Shown here: piece after piece, positions 25,991-33,391 of the stretch
How the letters are laid out: every line of letters starts with the position of its first letter
Position numbering within the stretch: position 1 is the stretch's first letter
Assembly: GCA_031264865.1 (NCBI GenBank)
Contig: JAISDJ010000307.1
Location: forward strand, 1-48,237
Origin: Tannerellaceae bacterium
GTDB taxonomy: Bacteria > Bacteroidota > Bacteroidia > Bacteroidales > Tannerellaceae
Direction: 5' to 3'
Length of the DNA: 48,237 nucleotides
Made by a program: the position numbers and the translations under genes
The notes under the pieces: model-generated
What the model saw: the letters and a program-made list of their open reading frames with translations, nothing else
Databases searched by the model: none
What the model was told of the DNA's origin: nothing

Positions 25991-26373
25991 GGAAAAATAA
26001 TTATCTGCTTATGGATTTGTACAACTTTTTACCTCTTCTTTCAGCTTTCAGTCTTGTTGTTAAGAATTGATTTGCAGAATAAAACACTGAAAGAAGTCCT
26101 TTCAGGCTGCTTTCAGCCGGGAATATCGGGAGAAGCAGGTGTTCAACCCTTAACAGGGTTAGTGGAGGAGGTGGAACCTCTTTCTATTGATATGAATGCC
26201 CGGCAGGGCAATAACTGACCAATTCTTAATGATATCTATCATTTCTTATCTTGAACTCAGGTTATATATACAAAGCTGGAAGAGAAAATAAGGAGGAGAG
26301 AGGCTATTTGGCTGTTTTACAATATGCTTCTTTCAGGGTTTATTCTCTGACAGATTTTAAGTGATTTGCATTT
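25991..26373. other. Non-coding stretch upstream of the sigma factor
   Basis: No credible gene on either strand. Its first half is dominated by the hairpin-rich element at 26060-26229; the rest (26230-26373) is AT-rich with nothing I can assign. Confidence 0.5.
26060..26229. repeat. Hairpin-rich element bounded by a 10-bp perfect inverted repeat
   Basis: TTAAGAATTG (26060-26069) is the exact reverse complement of CAATTCTTAA (26220-26229). Between them are five short perfect hairpins: CTGAAAG/CTTTCAG (26087-26105), GGCTG/CAGCC (26105-26118), AACCCT/AGGGTT (26145-26160), GAGGT/ACCTC (26168-26180) and TGCCC/GGGCA (26197-26210). This could be a structured RNA or a non-autonomous palindromic repeat element of the kind scattered in Bacteroidetes genomes. 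There is no coding potential and no second copy in the window. Confidence 0.6.
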
Positions 26374-26628
26374 TTAGCTAACAAGTACCTTGAACGGACA
26401 AGGGAAAACTATTGGTTGATTTCGAATGTTTTTTTGTAGGAAATATTGGTCGTTATCGAATATCCTGTGCAGGGTTTCAACTGATTTTTGAAAAACTTCA
26501 AAATTCGACTTGGTAATCAAATACTCTATCCTAAGCTCTTTTTCTTTTTTCTTAACGTTAAAGTAATTTAACGATTATAATACAAATAGAAGTAGAAAAA
26601 ACGCAAATAAAATTATCCATTTAATCAT
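26374..26628 (-). pseudogene. Small membrane protein gene with in-frame ochre stop
   Basis: The ATG at 26628 overlaps the beta-propeller stop (ATGA), as in coupled genes. The frame reads MIKWIILFAFFLLLFVL, then TAA at 26577-26575, then continues sensibly for 66 codons (SLNYFNVKKKEKELRIEYLI ... FPCPFKVLVS) to a stop at 26376-26374. The result is one hydrophobic helix followed by a basic/soluble region. The TAA may be a Tyr codon mutated to stop. The family is not recognised. Only the 17-residue hydrophobic peptide would be made from the start codon. Confidence 0.55.
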
Positions 26629-27794
26629 TTTTTGAATCTGCATAAAACAATAATAGGGTTTGAAAATTCAGAAAAATTAGGTGAATTATAAATTCTCAGT
26701 ATATCTTTGTTGATTGATACATTTTTCGATTGGGACAATTTAATCAAACTCATGAATTGCGAAGGTTGTAATATAAAGCACATTTGTTCTTCATTCACAA
26801 TAAATGGGCCATTGTTGTTTTCGATAAGTATTTCATCTTTAAAGTTATAGTCATCCAATAAATGATCTCCAAGATAAGTAATCTGACTTTTTTTATCATA
26901 AAAAGACCAATAAATATTTTGTGACTTACGGATTGATAAACCAATCATATGATCGTTTTCCGCATAATTACCCACAAGATAAATATACGAATGTTCATTG
27001 GCTTTCTTTGCGAAATCTGCAATATCTGTATATTGTTCTTTATAAAACCAAAGAGGTACATGGTTTACGCCTAAACTAATAACATATTGTGGAATCAATT
27101 CATTGTTATCTAAAATATTATATATTGTATCGGATGGGCAGAAATAAAAAGAAAAAGATGAATAAGAACTAAAATTATTTGCATCTATCACATAAAAATA
27201 TTCAGCAAGATGTTTATCTATCGGCAACAATTTCGTAATGATTTTTTCTTCTTTTGGATTATATGCTATCAGTTTGTGATCCATAATATCTGAAGACATA
27301 TTATTATTATAAAACCAATAATAGGAACTATTTTTTTTATAAAATGAAAAAGAAGAAAACGATGTTTTGAATCTATCAATAAAATTGCCCTTTTTATCAT
27401 ATTTCAGCACCTTCTGCCCATTCATATCTAATAATTCTAAGGTATTTTCTTCTTTATCAAATAGCATATCATATAATGAAATGTATTCATTTGACCCTCC
27501 ACCGACATGTCTTATGCTCGTAATGAGATCTCCCGAATAAAGATCATATAAAATGACACTTTTATTAGTTAATAATAAAAGCTTTTCATCGTACAGTTTT
27601 ATACGGTCAATATCACCTATAAGTAGAGAATCGCTTAACGATATATATTGAATCTCATCAAAAAAAGTAGATAATTTTAATGATTCTGATTCCTTAATAT
27701 TGATTGATATTTGTGGAATATCTATTTCTTTTTTTACTGTTGAAGTACAAGCAACAAAAAATAAAACAAACAAACTATAGAATATTATTTTCAT
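26625..27794 (-). CDS. Six-bladed beta-propeller lipoprotein
   Basis: 389-residue lipoprotein: signal MKIIFYSLFVLFFVAC with the lipidated Cys at 16. The remainder is repetitive beta structure with propeller-type turns (IDRIKLYDEKLLLLTNKSVILYD..., HVGGGSNEYISLYDMLFDKE, LLDMNGQKVLKYDKKGNFID). This matches the Bacteroidetes six-bladed propeller family (BF3164-like lipoproteins) that is often next to NVEALA peptide genes. It sits 74 bases downstream of an intact NVEALA gene and overlaps the small membrane-protein pseudogene by four bases. The molecular role of this family is not established; an extracytoplasmic sensor or peptide-handling protein is plausible. Confidence 0.8.
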   Translation of the reverse strand: MKIIFYSLFVLFFVACTSTVKKEIDIPQISINIKESESLKLSTFFDEIQYISLSDSLLIGDIDRIKLYDEKLLLLTNKSVILYDLYSGDLITSIRHVGGGSNEYISLYDMLFDKEENTLELLDMNGQKVLKYDKKGNFIDRFKTSFSSFSFYKKNSSYYWFYNNNMSSDIMDHKLIAYNPKEEKIITKLLPIDKHLAEYFYVIDANNFSSYSSFSFYFCPSDTIYNILDNNELIPQYVISLGVNHVPLWFYKEQYTDIADFAKKANEHSYIYLVGNYAENDHMIGLSIRKSQNIYWSFYDKKSQITYLGDHLLDDYNFKDEILIENNNGPFIVNEEQMCFILQPSQFMSLIKLSQSKNVSINKDILRIYNSPNFSEFSNPIIVLCRFKK

Positions 27795-27868
27795 TTTGCA
27801 TCTATTTAAAAATTTGCAGATATAAAATGGAGACCAAGTGATTTTTATTTAGTCTCTATTTTCATACT

Positions 27869-28120
27869 TTAACATACAGCTCCACAGTCACTACCGGTGC
27901 AATTTCCACATTTATATGCACCACTCGAATTCCGTAATAAAGGTTGTCCGTGCATACTACTTTCGTTTTGAGCATGCACTTCTACGGCATCCAAAACAAC
28001 GTCCATTTCGTCATTAGTACTCAAACTTACGTTGATATTAAACACTGCTACTGCTGCAAGAGCTATGACCCCGACAATGGTCAGAATCATTTTCTTTCTA
28101 ATTATAAGATACTTTGACAT
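27869..28120 (-). CDS. NVEALA-family peptide precursor
   Basis: 83-residue small exported protein: basic N-terminus, one hydrophobic helix (MILTIVGVIALAAVAVFNIN, residues 11-30), then the NVEALA-type segment in the variant form VLDAVEVHAQNE. The Cys-rich tail contains KCGNC and DCGAVC. The family (small secreted peptides of Bacteroidetes, function unknown) is characterised by a signal helix, an N-V/I-E-A-L-A-like motif and a short Cys-containing tail. It lies immediately upstream of the beta-propeller lipoprotein gene, and a second, damaged NVEALA gene is 270 bases further upstream. Four tail cysteines suggest disulfides or a metal site. Confidence 0.72.
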   Translation of the reverse strand: MSKYLIIRKKMILTIVGVIALAAVAVFNINVSLSTNDEMDVVLDAVEVHAQNESSMHGQPLLRNSSGAYKCGNCTGSDCGAVC

Positions 28121-28130
28121 AATAAAAAAA

Positions 28131-28385
28131 TTAAAGATTAATTATATTATAAAATTCGCCTTTATACGTATGCCGATAATAAGGTGAAATCTGATTTCGG
28201 CAGTTTTTGCATTTTCCGAGTAAAATGCAAGCAAACTCATTCCTGCTATAAATTACTCCATAAAACCATCAAGAACTATCGATGGTTGTTTCTTTGGAGA
28301 AATCTCTATAACGAGGATAAGTATCTCTTGTATTCATAGTACAAGAAGTGAAAGAACAGAATAATATGTAAATAACACGCCTCAT
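28131..28385 (-). pseudogene. Short lipoprotein gene with in-frame TGA
   Basis: The ATG at 28385 follows the NVEALA pseudogene stop by two bases. It gives a lipoprotein-like start (MRRVIYILFCSFTSC, Cys15) and 38 residues ending DFSKETTIDSS, then TGA at 28271-28269. The same frame stays open for 45 more codons (WFYGVIYSRNEFACILLGKC ... YNIINL) to TAA at 28133-28131. It may be the remnant of a propeller-type lipoprotein like the one downstream, cut short, but similarity is only in the start. Family not recognised with confidence. Confidence 0.45.
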
Positions 28386-28387
28386 CT

Positions 28388-28609
28388 TTACAAACTTACA
28401 CTGTATCTGGATATTTTATATTTTACTTTATACCCGCTACAATCAATACTCCCATATCCTGCACACAAATTCGCACTCCATTCCTCGCTTGCCAACGCTT
28501 CTATATTATTATATAGAAAATCATTCCATTCGTCATTTCCACTCTTGCTTAAAATGAACAGGAAAGTGACCCCAATTGTTACAACACACAATTTTAATAA
28601 CTATTTCAT
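28388..28609 (-). pseudogene. NVEALA-family peptide gene with amber stop at codon 3
   Basis: The ATG at 28609 is followed by AAA and then TAG (28603-28601). The frame afterwards reads LLKLCVVTIGVTFLFILSKS, a normal signal helix, then YNNIEALASEEW, a clear NVEALA motif, and a tail with two cysteines. A Lys codon mutated to TAG would explain this. Translation could only restart at a TTG (28591), which would lose the basic N-terminus. A -7 promoter box lies about 45 bases upstream of the ATG. Second member of the NVEALA pair in this operon. Confidence 0.65.
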
Positions 28610-28644
28610 TTTATACTACATTAAATGAATCCGTAAAATTATTT

Positions 28645-28660
28645 TATATTTGCAAACATA
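28645..28660. promoter_or_regulatory. Overlapping back-to-back -7 boxes between NVEALA operon and wHTH gene
   Basis: TATATTTGCAAACATA: the plus strand has TATATTTG (28645-28652) and the minus strand TATGTTTG (28660-28653), both full TAnnTTTG matches sharing one near-palindromic site. The minus promoter would leave a ~37-base leader for the NVEALA gene at 28609; the plus promoter would lie ~120 bases before 28773. No good -33 TTTG is seen for either. Confidence 0.45.
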
Positions 28661-28772
28661 AGAGTTCCTTTATGAAATACCTAAAAAAACACTGATATTT
28701 TACTGATATTAGAATTAGCCTAAAAAAACAAACGATTATATTTATATCCATTTGTGAAGAAACTTTTTTTTA

Positions 28773-29360
28773 ATGATAATGAGACAAAATTATAAGTTCT
28801 ACATTAGCCTGACTTTAGTCTTCTTCCTATGCTTTATCTATGGTCTATTCATAGCAGTTATCGGAAGTGATGGTGAGATTACACTGCGGGCATTTGTGAA
28901 ATTATCGCCTTTCGGCATTGTTCGTCATGCCGCTTCCATAATGGGAGGAATTACATTTATCTGGTTAATACCAATGAGTATCATTACTTACTTTACGCTG
29001 AAAAAAAGAAAAAGAGGCAGCCGTAATAGAAAAGCCCCAACGGCGCAGGGGGCAATTAACGGATAATCTATATTTAGAAGCAGACAGGAATTGCTTAATT
29101 TATAACCAAAAAGAAATTGAACTGACCGGAGACTATACGCCCAATTTCTGTTTGTCGTGTTCAATAGCTCCGATTATTTTGCCGGATATGAGGAGTTAAC
29201 CAAAGAATTGTATGGCGAAATTGGAATAGAAGCAGGAAAAGAACGATTATCTCAATTAGTAAAACGGATATGTACGGAAATATTTACGCTCATCCCGGAA
29301 ATAGAGTTGAAAAATGTCTCCCGAAAAGGTTATATCCTGATAATAAACAGGGCCTGCTGA
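28773..29360 (+). pseudogene. Membrane-anchored winged-helix regulator with two frameshifts
   Basis: The first frame (28773-29066) encodes a protein with two hydrophobic segments (FYISLTLVFFLCFIYGLFIA and IMGGITFIWLIPMSIITYF). At an A7 run (29001-29007) the sensible frame moves by one base: KEKEAAVIEKPQRRRGQLTD then NLYLEADRNCLIYNQKEIEL. Near 29140-29156 it moves back, and FNSSDYFAGYEELTKELYG, RLSQLVKRI and IELKNVSRKGYILIIN complete an OmpR/PhoB-type winged-helix domain (to 29360). The rebuilt product is about 195 residues: two TM helices plus a C-terminal wHTH. It is divergent from the NVEALA/propeller operon, hence its likely regulator. If read as annotated frames, it splits into a short membrane protein and an orphan wHTH fragment starting at GTG 29157. 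Confidence 0.7.
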
Positions 29361-29405
29361 ATTACTCTCTATTGCTCCGATTGCCAAAGTCAAGGATTAA
29401 AAAAG

Positions 29406-29515
29406 TCATTACGATGTCTTCAGCAAACCACTACGATACTTTTGTAAAACCACTATAATGTTTTTGCAAAAGCATTGTATTGGTTTGAGAAAAACACTAT
29501 GATGAAAAATCGGAA
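29406..29515. repeat. Five degenerate 22-bp tandem repeats
   Basis: Units start at 29406, 29428, 29450, 29472 and 29494; the middle ones read CCACTACGATACTTTTGTAAAA and CCACTATAATGTTTTTGCAAAA, with consensus near CACTAyrATryTTTTGyAAAA. Units are contiguous without spacers, so this is not a CRISPR. The rest of 29361-29633 holds no gene I can support. Confidence 0.7.
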
Positions 29516-29633
29516 GGCTAGAAAACCCCTAAATATTTCGAACCGATTCTCCGGCTCAAAAGAACTGCTGACAATAATTGCTACGAAACTCCAATTACAG
29601 TCGTTAGCCTGTTGAAAGGTTACTTTGCTTTTT

Positions 29634-30929
29634 TCAAATAAACAGATAATTTAAAATAAATAAGGCGGCAAGTATATACATGGGAATCGTTATTTCTTTG
29701 TACTTGCCGCTAAGGAGTTTTACCAATACATATGAAAGAAGCCCTAAGATCATGCCGTCGGCAATGGAGTAGGTAAATACCATCATGATAATCGTAATGA
29801 AAGCAGGAAGGGCTTCCGATATATCTTCCATATCTATTTTTTTAATAGAATCCATCATCAACACGCCAACGAGTACTAAGGCTCCTGTGGTAGCAGCTCC
29901 CGGTATTAAAAGGAAAATAGGAGAGAAGAATAAGGCTATAAGAAAGAGTATACCTGTAGTGAATGCCGTAAGCCCTGAACGGCCGCCTTCGGCTATACCC
30001 GACGCGCTTTCTACATAGGTAGTTATCGTAGAACAACCTAATGTTGCTCCGATTGTTGTACCGATTGCATCAGACATCATCGCTTCTTTTACCTTGGGAA
30101 TCTCTCCGTCGTCTTTCATAATACCTGTTTTAGTGGCAAGGCCGACTAAAGTTCCGGCTGTATCGAATATATTCATAAAAAGAAGTGTGAAAATAATAAT
30201 AGCTATATCGGTTGTAAAGAACTCGTGAAAGTCGAATTTCCAGAAAGTAGGTTCTAATGAGTGAGGCATGGAAACGGGCAGGAAATGTTCGGGTATTTGC
30301 GTTACTCCTAAAGGAATTCCGATCAATGTACATATAATTATACTGAAGAATAAGGCGCCTTTTACTCTTTTTATCATCAATACGCCGCTCAAAATGATTC
30401 CTGTCATAGCTAATACCGAAGCGGATGTAAACTCGCCTAATTGTACGAATGTGGAAGGATTAGATGCTATAATCCCGGCATTTTTCAATCCGATAAAAGC
30501 GATGAACATGCCAATACCCGCTGATATGGCGTAGCGCAGGTTCATCGGAATACTGTTTAATATGATCTCGCGCACATTAATAAAGGTGATCAGTATAAAA
30601 ATGATCCCTTCTATAAACATGGCGGTAATGGCCGTTTGCCACGAATATCCCATTCCCTCCACTAATGTAAAAGCGAAAAAAGCATTCAGCGCCATACTTG
30701 GGGCCTGGGCAAAAGGAAGTTTAGCTATGAAAGCAAGTAACAGTGTTGCAATAGCCGAAGCCAGTGCGGTAGCTGTAAATACGGCTCCTTTGTCCATTCC
30801 CGTTGTCCCCAGTATCGAAGGGTTTACGGCCAGGATATAACTCATAGTAAGAAATGTTGTAAGTCCGGCTATAAACTCAGTCCGGATAGTCATGGTTTTC
30901 TTGTCAAAACCAAAGAATTTCTGTATCAT
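29634..30929 (-). CDS. NCS2/AzgA-family purine permease
   Basis: 431-residue inner-membrane permease with 12-14 hydrophobic segments. The AzgA/PbuG-type opening FFGFDKKTMTIRTEFIAGLTTFLTMSYIL and the substrate-site stretches PFAQAPSMALNAFFAF and FMNIFDTAGTLVG are characteristic, as is TTYVESASGIAEGGRSGLTA. The family imports guanine, hypoxanthine or adenine with protons. It follows the Tsx-like outer-membrane gene by two bases, so outer- and inner-membrane steps of nucleobase/nucleoside uptake are encoded together. Confidence 0.92.
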   Translation of the reverse strand: MIQKFFGFDKKTMTIRTEFIAGLTTFLTMSYILAVNPSILGTTGMDKGAVFTATALASAIATLLLAFIAKLPFAQAPSMALNAFFAFTLVEGMGYSWQTAITAMFIEGIIFILITFINVREIILNSIPMNLRYAISAGIGMFIAFIGLKNAGIIASNPSTFVQLGEFTSASVLAMTGIILSGVLMIKRVKGALFFSIIICTLIGIPLGVTQIPEHFLPVSMPHSLEPTFWKFDFHEFFTTDIAIIIFTLLFMNIFDTAGTLVGLATKTGIMKDDGEIPKVKEAMMSDAIGTTIGATLGCSTITTYVESASGIAEGGRSGLTAFTTGILFLIALFFSPIFLLIPGAATTGALVLVGVLMMDSIKKIDMEDISEALPAFITIIMMVFTYSIADGMILGLLSYVLVKLLSGKYKEITIPMYILAALFILNYLFI

Positions 30930-30931
30930 AA

Positions 30932-31636
30932 TTAATTAAATGTCCATTTAATCGCCAATGTGGGGATAGCATAGAATCCATCCCTGTTGGCAAAGTTGTA
31001 AGTTAATTCTACTTCACTTCCTATACTCAGGTTAAAATTGTCGTCTATTCCGCTTAATTTGTTTAAATTTATCCAACATTGAGGTTCAGCCAGAAAGATA
31101 AAGTTTCCTACGGGTGACTTCTCTCTCCACCAGTCTGCAAATCCGGTAAATGTACAAAGTCCATTTTGGGCAAAATGTAAATACCAGGTGGCTGTTAGTT
31201 GGAAATTATGCGGGCTGTCGTGTTTTTGTATATACTTATACATAGGAGTAAACGTGAAACCTTTGCTGAAGTCTGAATTGTTGTATATATAGCTAACGCC
31301 TCCTAAATAAGCATTTTGAAAAGGGAATGATTTCGTAAGCCCTCCATTGTATTCCACATGAATGGATAATGGGTTTTTCCAAAACTGTAACTCTCTGGCA
31401 ATTTCCCAGTATCCGGATACAATCCCTTCGCTTTTATAATCCATATCGATAAAAAAGAACGTGCTACCCCATTTATCGGGTTTGAACATTTCTACAGTTG
31501 AAGTGAGTACCGGACGGTCATTTAGTTCTTTGTTATAAATTGACCCGCCGAAATCATAATGTAATTGGATATTTTGTGCAGTCAATATACATAAAGGCAA
31601 CAAAATGAAGATTTTTAGAATTAGATATTTTCTCAT
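30932..31636 (-). CDS. DUF5020 / Tsx-like outer-membrane protein
   Basis: 234 residues with a signal peptide (MRKYLILKIFILLPLCILTAQ) and alternating amphipathic strands ending IPTLAIKWTFN, as in a small outer-membrane barrel. Patterns such as LHYDFGGSIYNKEL, FFFIDMDYK and a late WWREKSPVGNFIFLAEPQCW resemble the DUF5020 family, related to the nucleoside channel Tsx. It is the first gene of a two-gene operon with the purine permease (two-base gap), which supports a role in passing nucleosides or nucleobases across the outer membrane. Confidence 0.75.
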   Translation of the reverse strand: MRKYLILKIFILLPLCILTAQNIQLHYDFGGSIYNKELNDRPVLTSTVEMFKPDKWGSTFFFIDMDYKSEGIVSGYWEIARELQFWKNPLSIHVEYNGGLTKSFPFQNAYLGGVSYIYNNSDFSKGFTFTPMYKYIQKHDSPHNFQLTATWYLHFAQNGLCTFTGFADWWREKSPVGNFIFLAEPQCWINLNKLSGIDDNFNLSIGSEVELTYNFANRDGFYAIPTLAIKWTFN

Positions 31637-31663
31637 TAATAACTTTTAAAGATTATGAAGCCG

Positions 31664-31671
31664 CAAAAGTA
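31664..31671 (-). promoter_or_regulatory. -7 box upstream of the Tsx-like/purine permease operon
   Basis: Minus strand TACTTTTG (31671-31664) is a full TAnnTTTG match 28 bases before the ATG at 31636. No matching -33 TTTG is visible at the expected distance. Confidence 0.4.
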
Positions 31672-31825
31672 ATGATTAATTGTTAATCTTCCTCATTTTC
31701 CGGGTAGAGGTTAATTCTTTTTTTGATTAGCTAATGCGAGTAGATACTCCAGCCCTTTTACACCTATATATTTACATAGAAAGGGAAAAATGAAGAGCTT
31801 TCATAGTGTATATCAAAGACGCAAA

Positions 31826-31860
31826 AATCCCAACTGGTTGTTTGCAAGCCAATTGGGATT
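31826..31860 (-). terminator. Rho-independent terminator after the GH30 cluster
   Basis: AATCCCAACTGG (31826-31837) pairs with CCAATTGGGATT (31849-31860) apart from one mismatch. On the minus strand the hairpin runs into TTTTTG. It lies 27 bases past the stop of the last GH30 gene. Confidence 0.72.
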
Positions 31861-31886
31861 AACTTTTATCACTCACGGAGGAATAA

Positions 31887-33329
31887 TCACCAGCTACTGT
31901 CAACTGGCGGGATGACCAGTGTCATTAGCGATTTTGGCGGAATTTTAAGATCTGCCGTACAGTTATTCATGCGAAGTTTCGGTGCATTAGTTTCTCTTTC
32001 GTTTGTATTGAGAACTACTACGATGATTTCGCCGTCAGGATTGGAAAAGGCCGCTGCTTTGATACCGTCGTTATAAGTGCTGCTGCCTATTCTTACGGCT
32101 CCACGCTTGATAAATTTACTGAAGTGCCCATTCGTATAATACGTTGATCTGATGGAAAAATCTTTTGTATTTGTATTAACGATAATCGGCGCTGAACCAC
32201 CGAGGTTACGATTGTGAACCGGTCCGCCGGTCTGGTCAAGTATCAAATTCCATGCAACGATAGCAGATGTGAAGTTGTTGAAATTCATAATCGTTTCTTT
32301 TGCATAACGTTCTACCGAACCCCACCAATTTTCTGCTCCTATCACAGATCCACCACCACTATTCTCTGTGGCTACCAGTGGTTTATCCGGATAAAGTTCG
32401 TGCGCCATCCTCAAATTATCAAAGTGATCGCCTGAATACCAATGATGGGCGATACCCCAAATAGCTTTTTCAGCACCTGGCACTGACATTGATTCCCTGG
32501 CCCGTTCCATCACACGTTCTTTGTTGTGGTCCCAAATCATAATTTTTGCTTCGTCGAAGCCGCTTTGATCAAGGGTAGGGCGAAGAAAATTGGCAGCAAA
32601 CTCGCCCTCTTCTTTACCTGTCCAAACACAACTTTCCCAGGTTTGCACCGCTTTGGCTTCATTTTGGATAGTAACACCGAAGAAATTAATACCTTCTTTT
32701 TTATATTCTTCCAGGTAACGTGAAAAATATTTTGCCCAAGTCGGATAATATTCCGGCAAAAGACGGCCTCCTTGAATTACTCTCTTTGTATCTTTCATCC
32801 AAGCGGGTGGAGACCATGGTGAAGCAAAAAGCCACAACTCGGGATTCGCTTTACGTGCCGCCTTAATCATTGGCAAAATATCTTTTCTTTCTCTGTCTAT
32901 GTTGAATGTCTCCAAGTTAACATCACCATCTTTAACATATACGTATTCGCTCACTCCGTAATCAGAGGAATTAATGTGCGTACGACAAAAATTAAATCCA
33001 AGACCACTTTTGCTAAAATACAAATCAATAACTTTCTGCTGTTTGTCGGGGCTTAACAGTGAAAAATTGACCGCCGCCGCTTCAGTAAATGCAGCACCAA
33101 AGCCAAGTACTTTCTGGTATTTAAACTCAGGATAGACATTGATCACTTGATTTTCGGTCTCATAATCAAATTTAAAAACAGTTTCCGGTTTTTCGACAAG
33201 CATCTCATTTTCGCTTACTGCACTTAAAAAAATCCGCACCTTTTTGCCGTCTGTTTGAGCAAAAAGTGACATTAAAGAAATAGCCAATGCGCTGAGCGTT
33301 AACATTATTTGTACAATAAAATTCCTCAT
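31887..33329 (-). CDS. GH30 glycoside hydrolase, secreted (copy 1)
   Basis: 480 residues; signal peptide (MRNFIVQIMLTLSALAISLMSLFAQ) without a lipobox. (beta/alpha)8 GH30 domain with the acid/base Glu224 in GVTIQNEAKA and the nucleophile Glu322 in LVATENSGGG, plus the ASPWSPPAWMKDT strand typical of the family, and a C-terminal beta domain (IVVVLNTNERET). GH30 members include glucosylceramidases, xylanases and endo-beta-1,6-glucanases. The pattern here fits the glucanase/glucosylceramidase-like branch, so a beta-1,6-glucan is the favoured but unproven substrate. Nearly collinear with the next upstream gene, from which it arose by tandem duplication. Confidence 0.9.
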   Translation of the reverse strand: MRNFIVQIMLTLSALAISLMSLFAQTDGKKVRIFLSAVSENEMLVEKPETVFKFDYETENQVINVYPEFKYQKVLGFGAAFTEAAAVNFSLLSPDKQQKVIDLYFSKSGLGFNFCRTHINSSDYGVSEYVYVKDGDVNLETFNIDRERKDILPMIKAARKANPELWLFASPWSPPAWMKDTKRVIQGGRLLPEYYPTWAKYFSRYLEEYKKEGINFFGVTIQNEAKAVQTWESCVWTGKEEGEFAANFLRPTLDQSGFDEAKIMIWDHNKERVMERARESMSVPGAEKAIWGIAHHWYSGDHFDNLRMAHELYPDKPLVATENSGGGSVIGAENWWGSVERYAKETIMNFNNFTSAIVAWNLILDQTGGPVHNRNLGGSAPIIVNTNTKDFSIRSTYYTNGHFSKFIKRGAVRIGSSTYNDGIKAAAFSNPDGEIIVVVLNTNERETNAPKLRMNNCTADLKIPPKSLMTLVIPPVDSSW

Positions 33330-33391
33330 CTTTTTTAGGATTTAAGTAGTGATAAAAAATATTTTTAAAATACACCTAATCAAATGAAACA

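Noticed and set aside
26556-26573. CGTTAAA/TTTAACG hairpin as terminator of the propeller operon
   Set aside because: It lies inside the open frame continuing past the TAA and is followed by A-rich, not T-rich, sequence on the minus strand.
28131-28385. Selenocysteine or programmed readthrough at the TGA
   Set aside because: No selenocysteine machinery or insertion element is visible, and neighbouring genes carry other stop types (TAG, TAA), which points to decay.
28388-28591. Functional NVEALA gene from the TTG at 28591
   Set aside because: It would lack the basic N-terminus of the signal helix; the natural ATG at 28609 with a TAG at codon 3 explains the frame better.
29406-29515. CRISPR array
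   Set aside because: Units are contiguous and degenerate, without spacers, and no cas genes are in the window.
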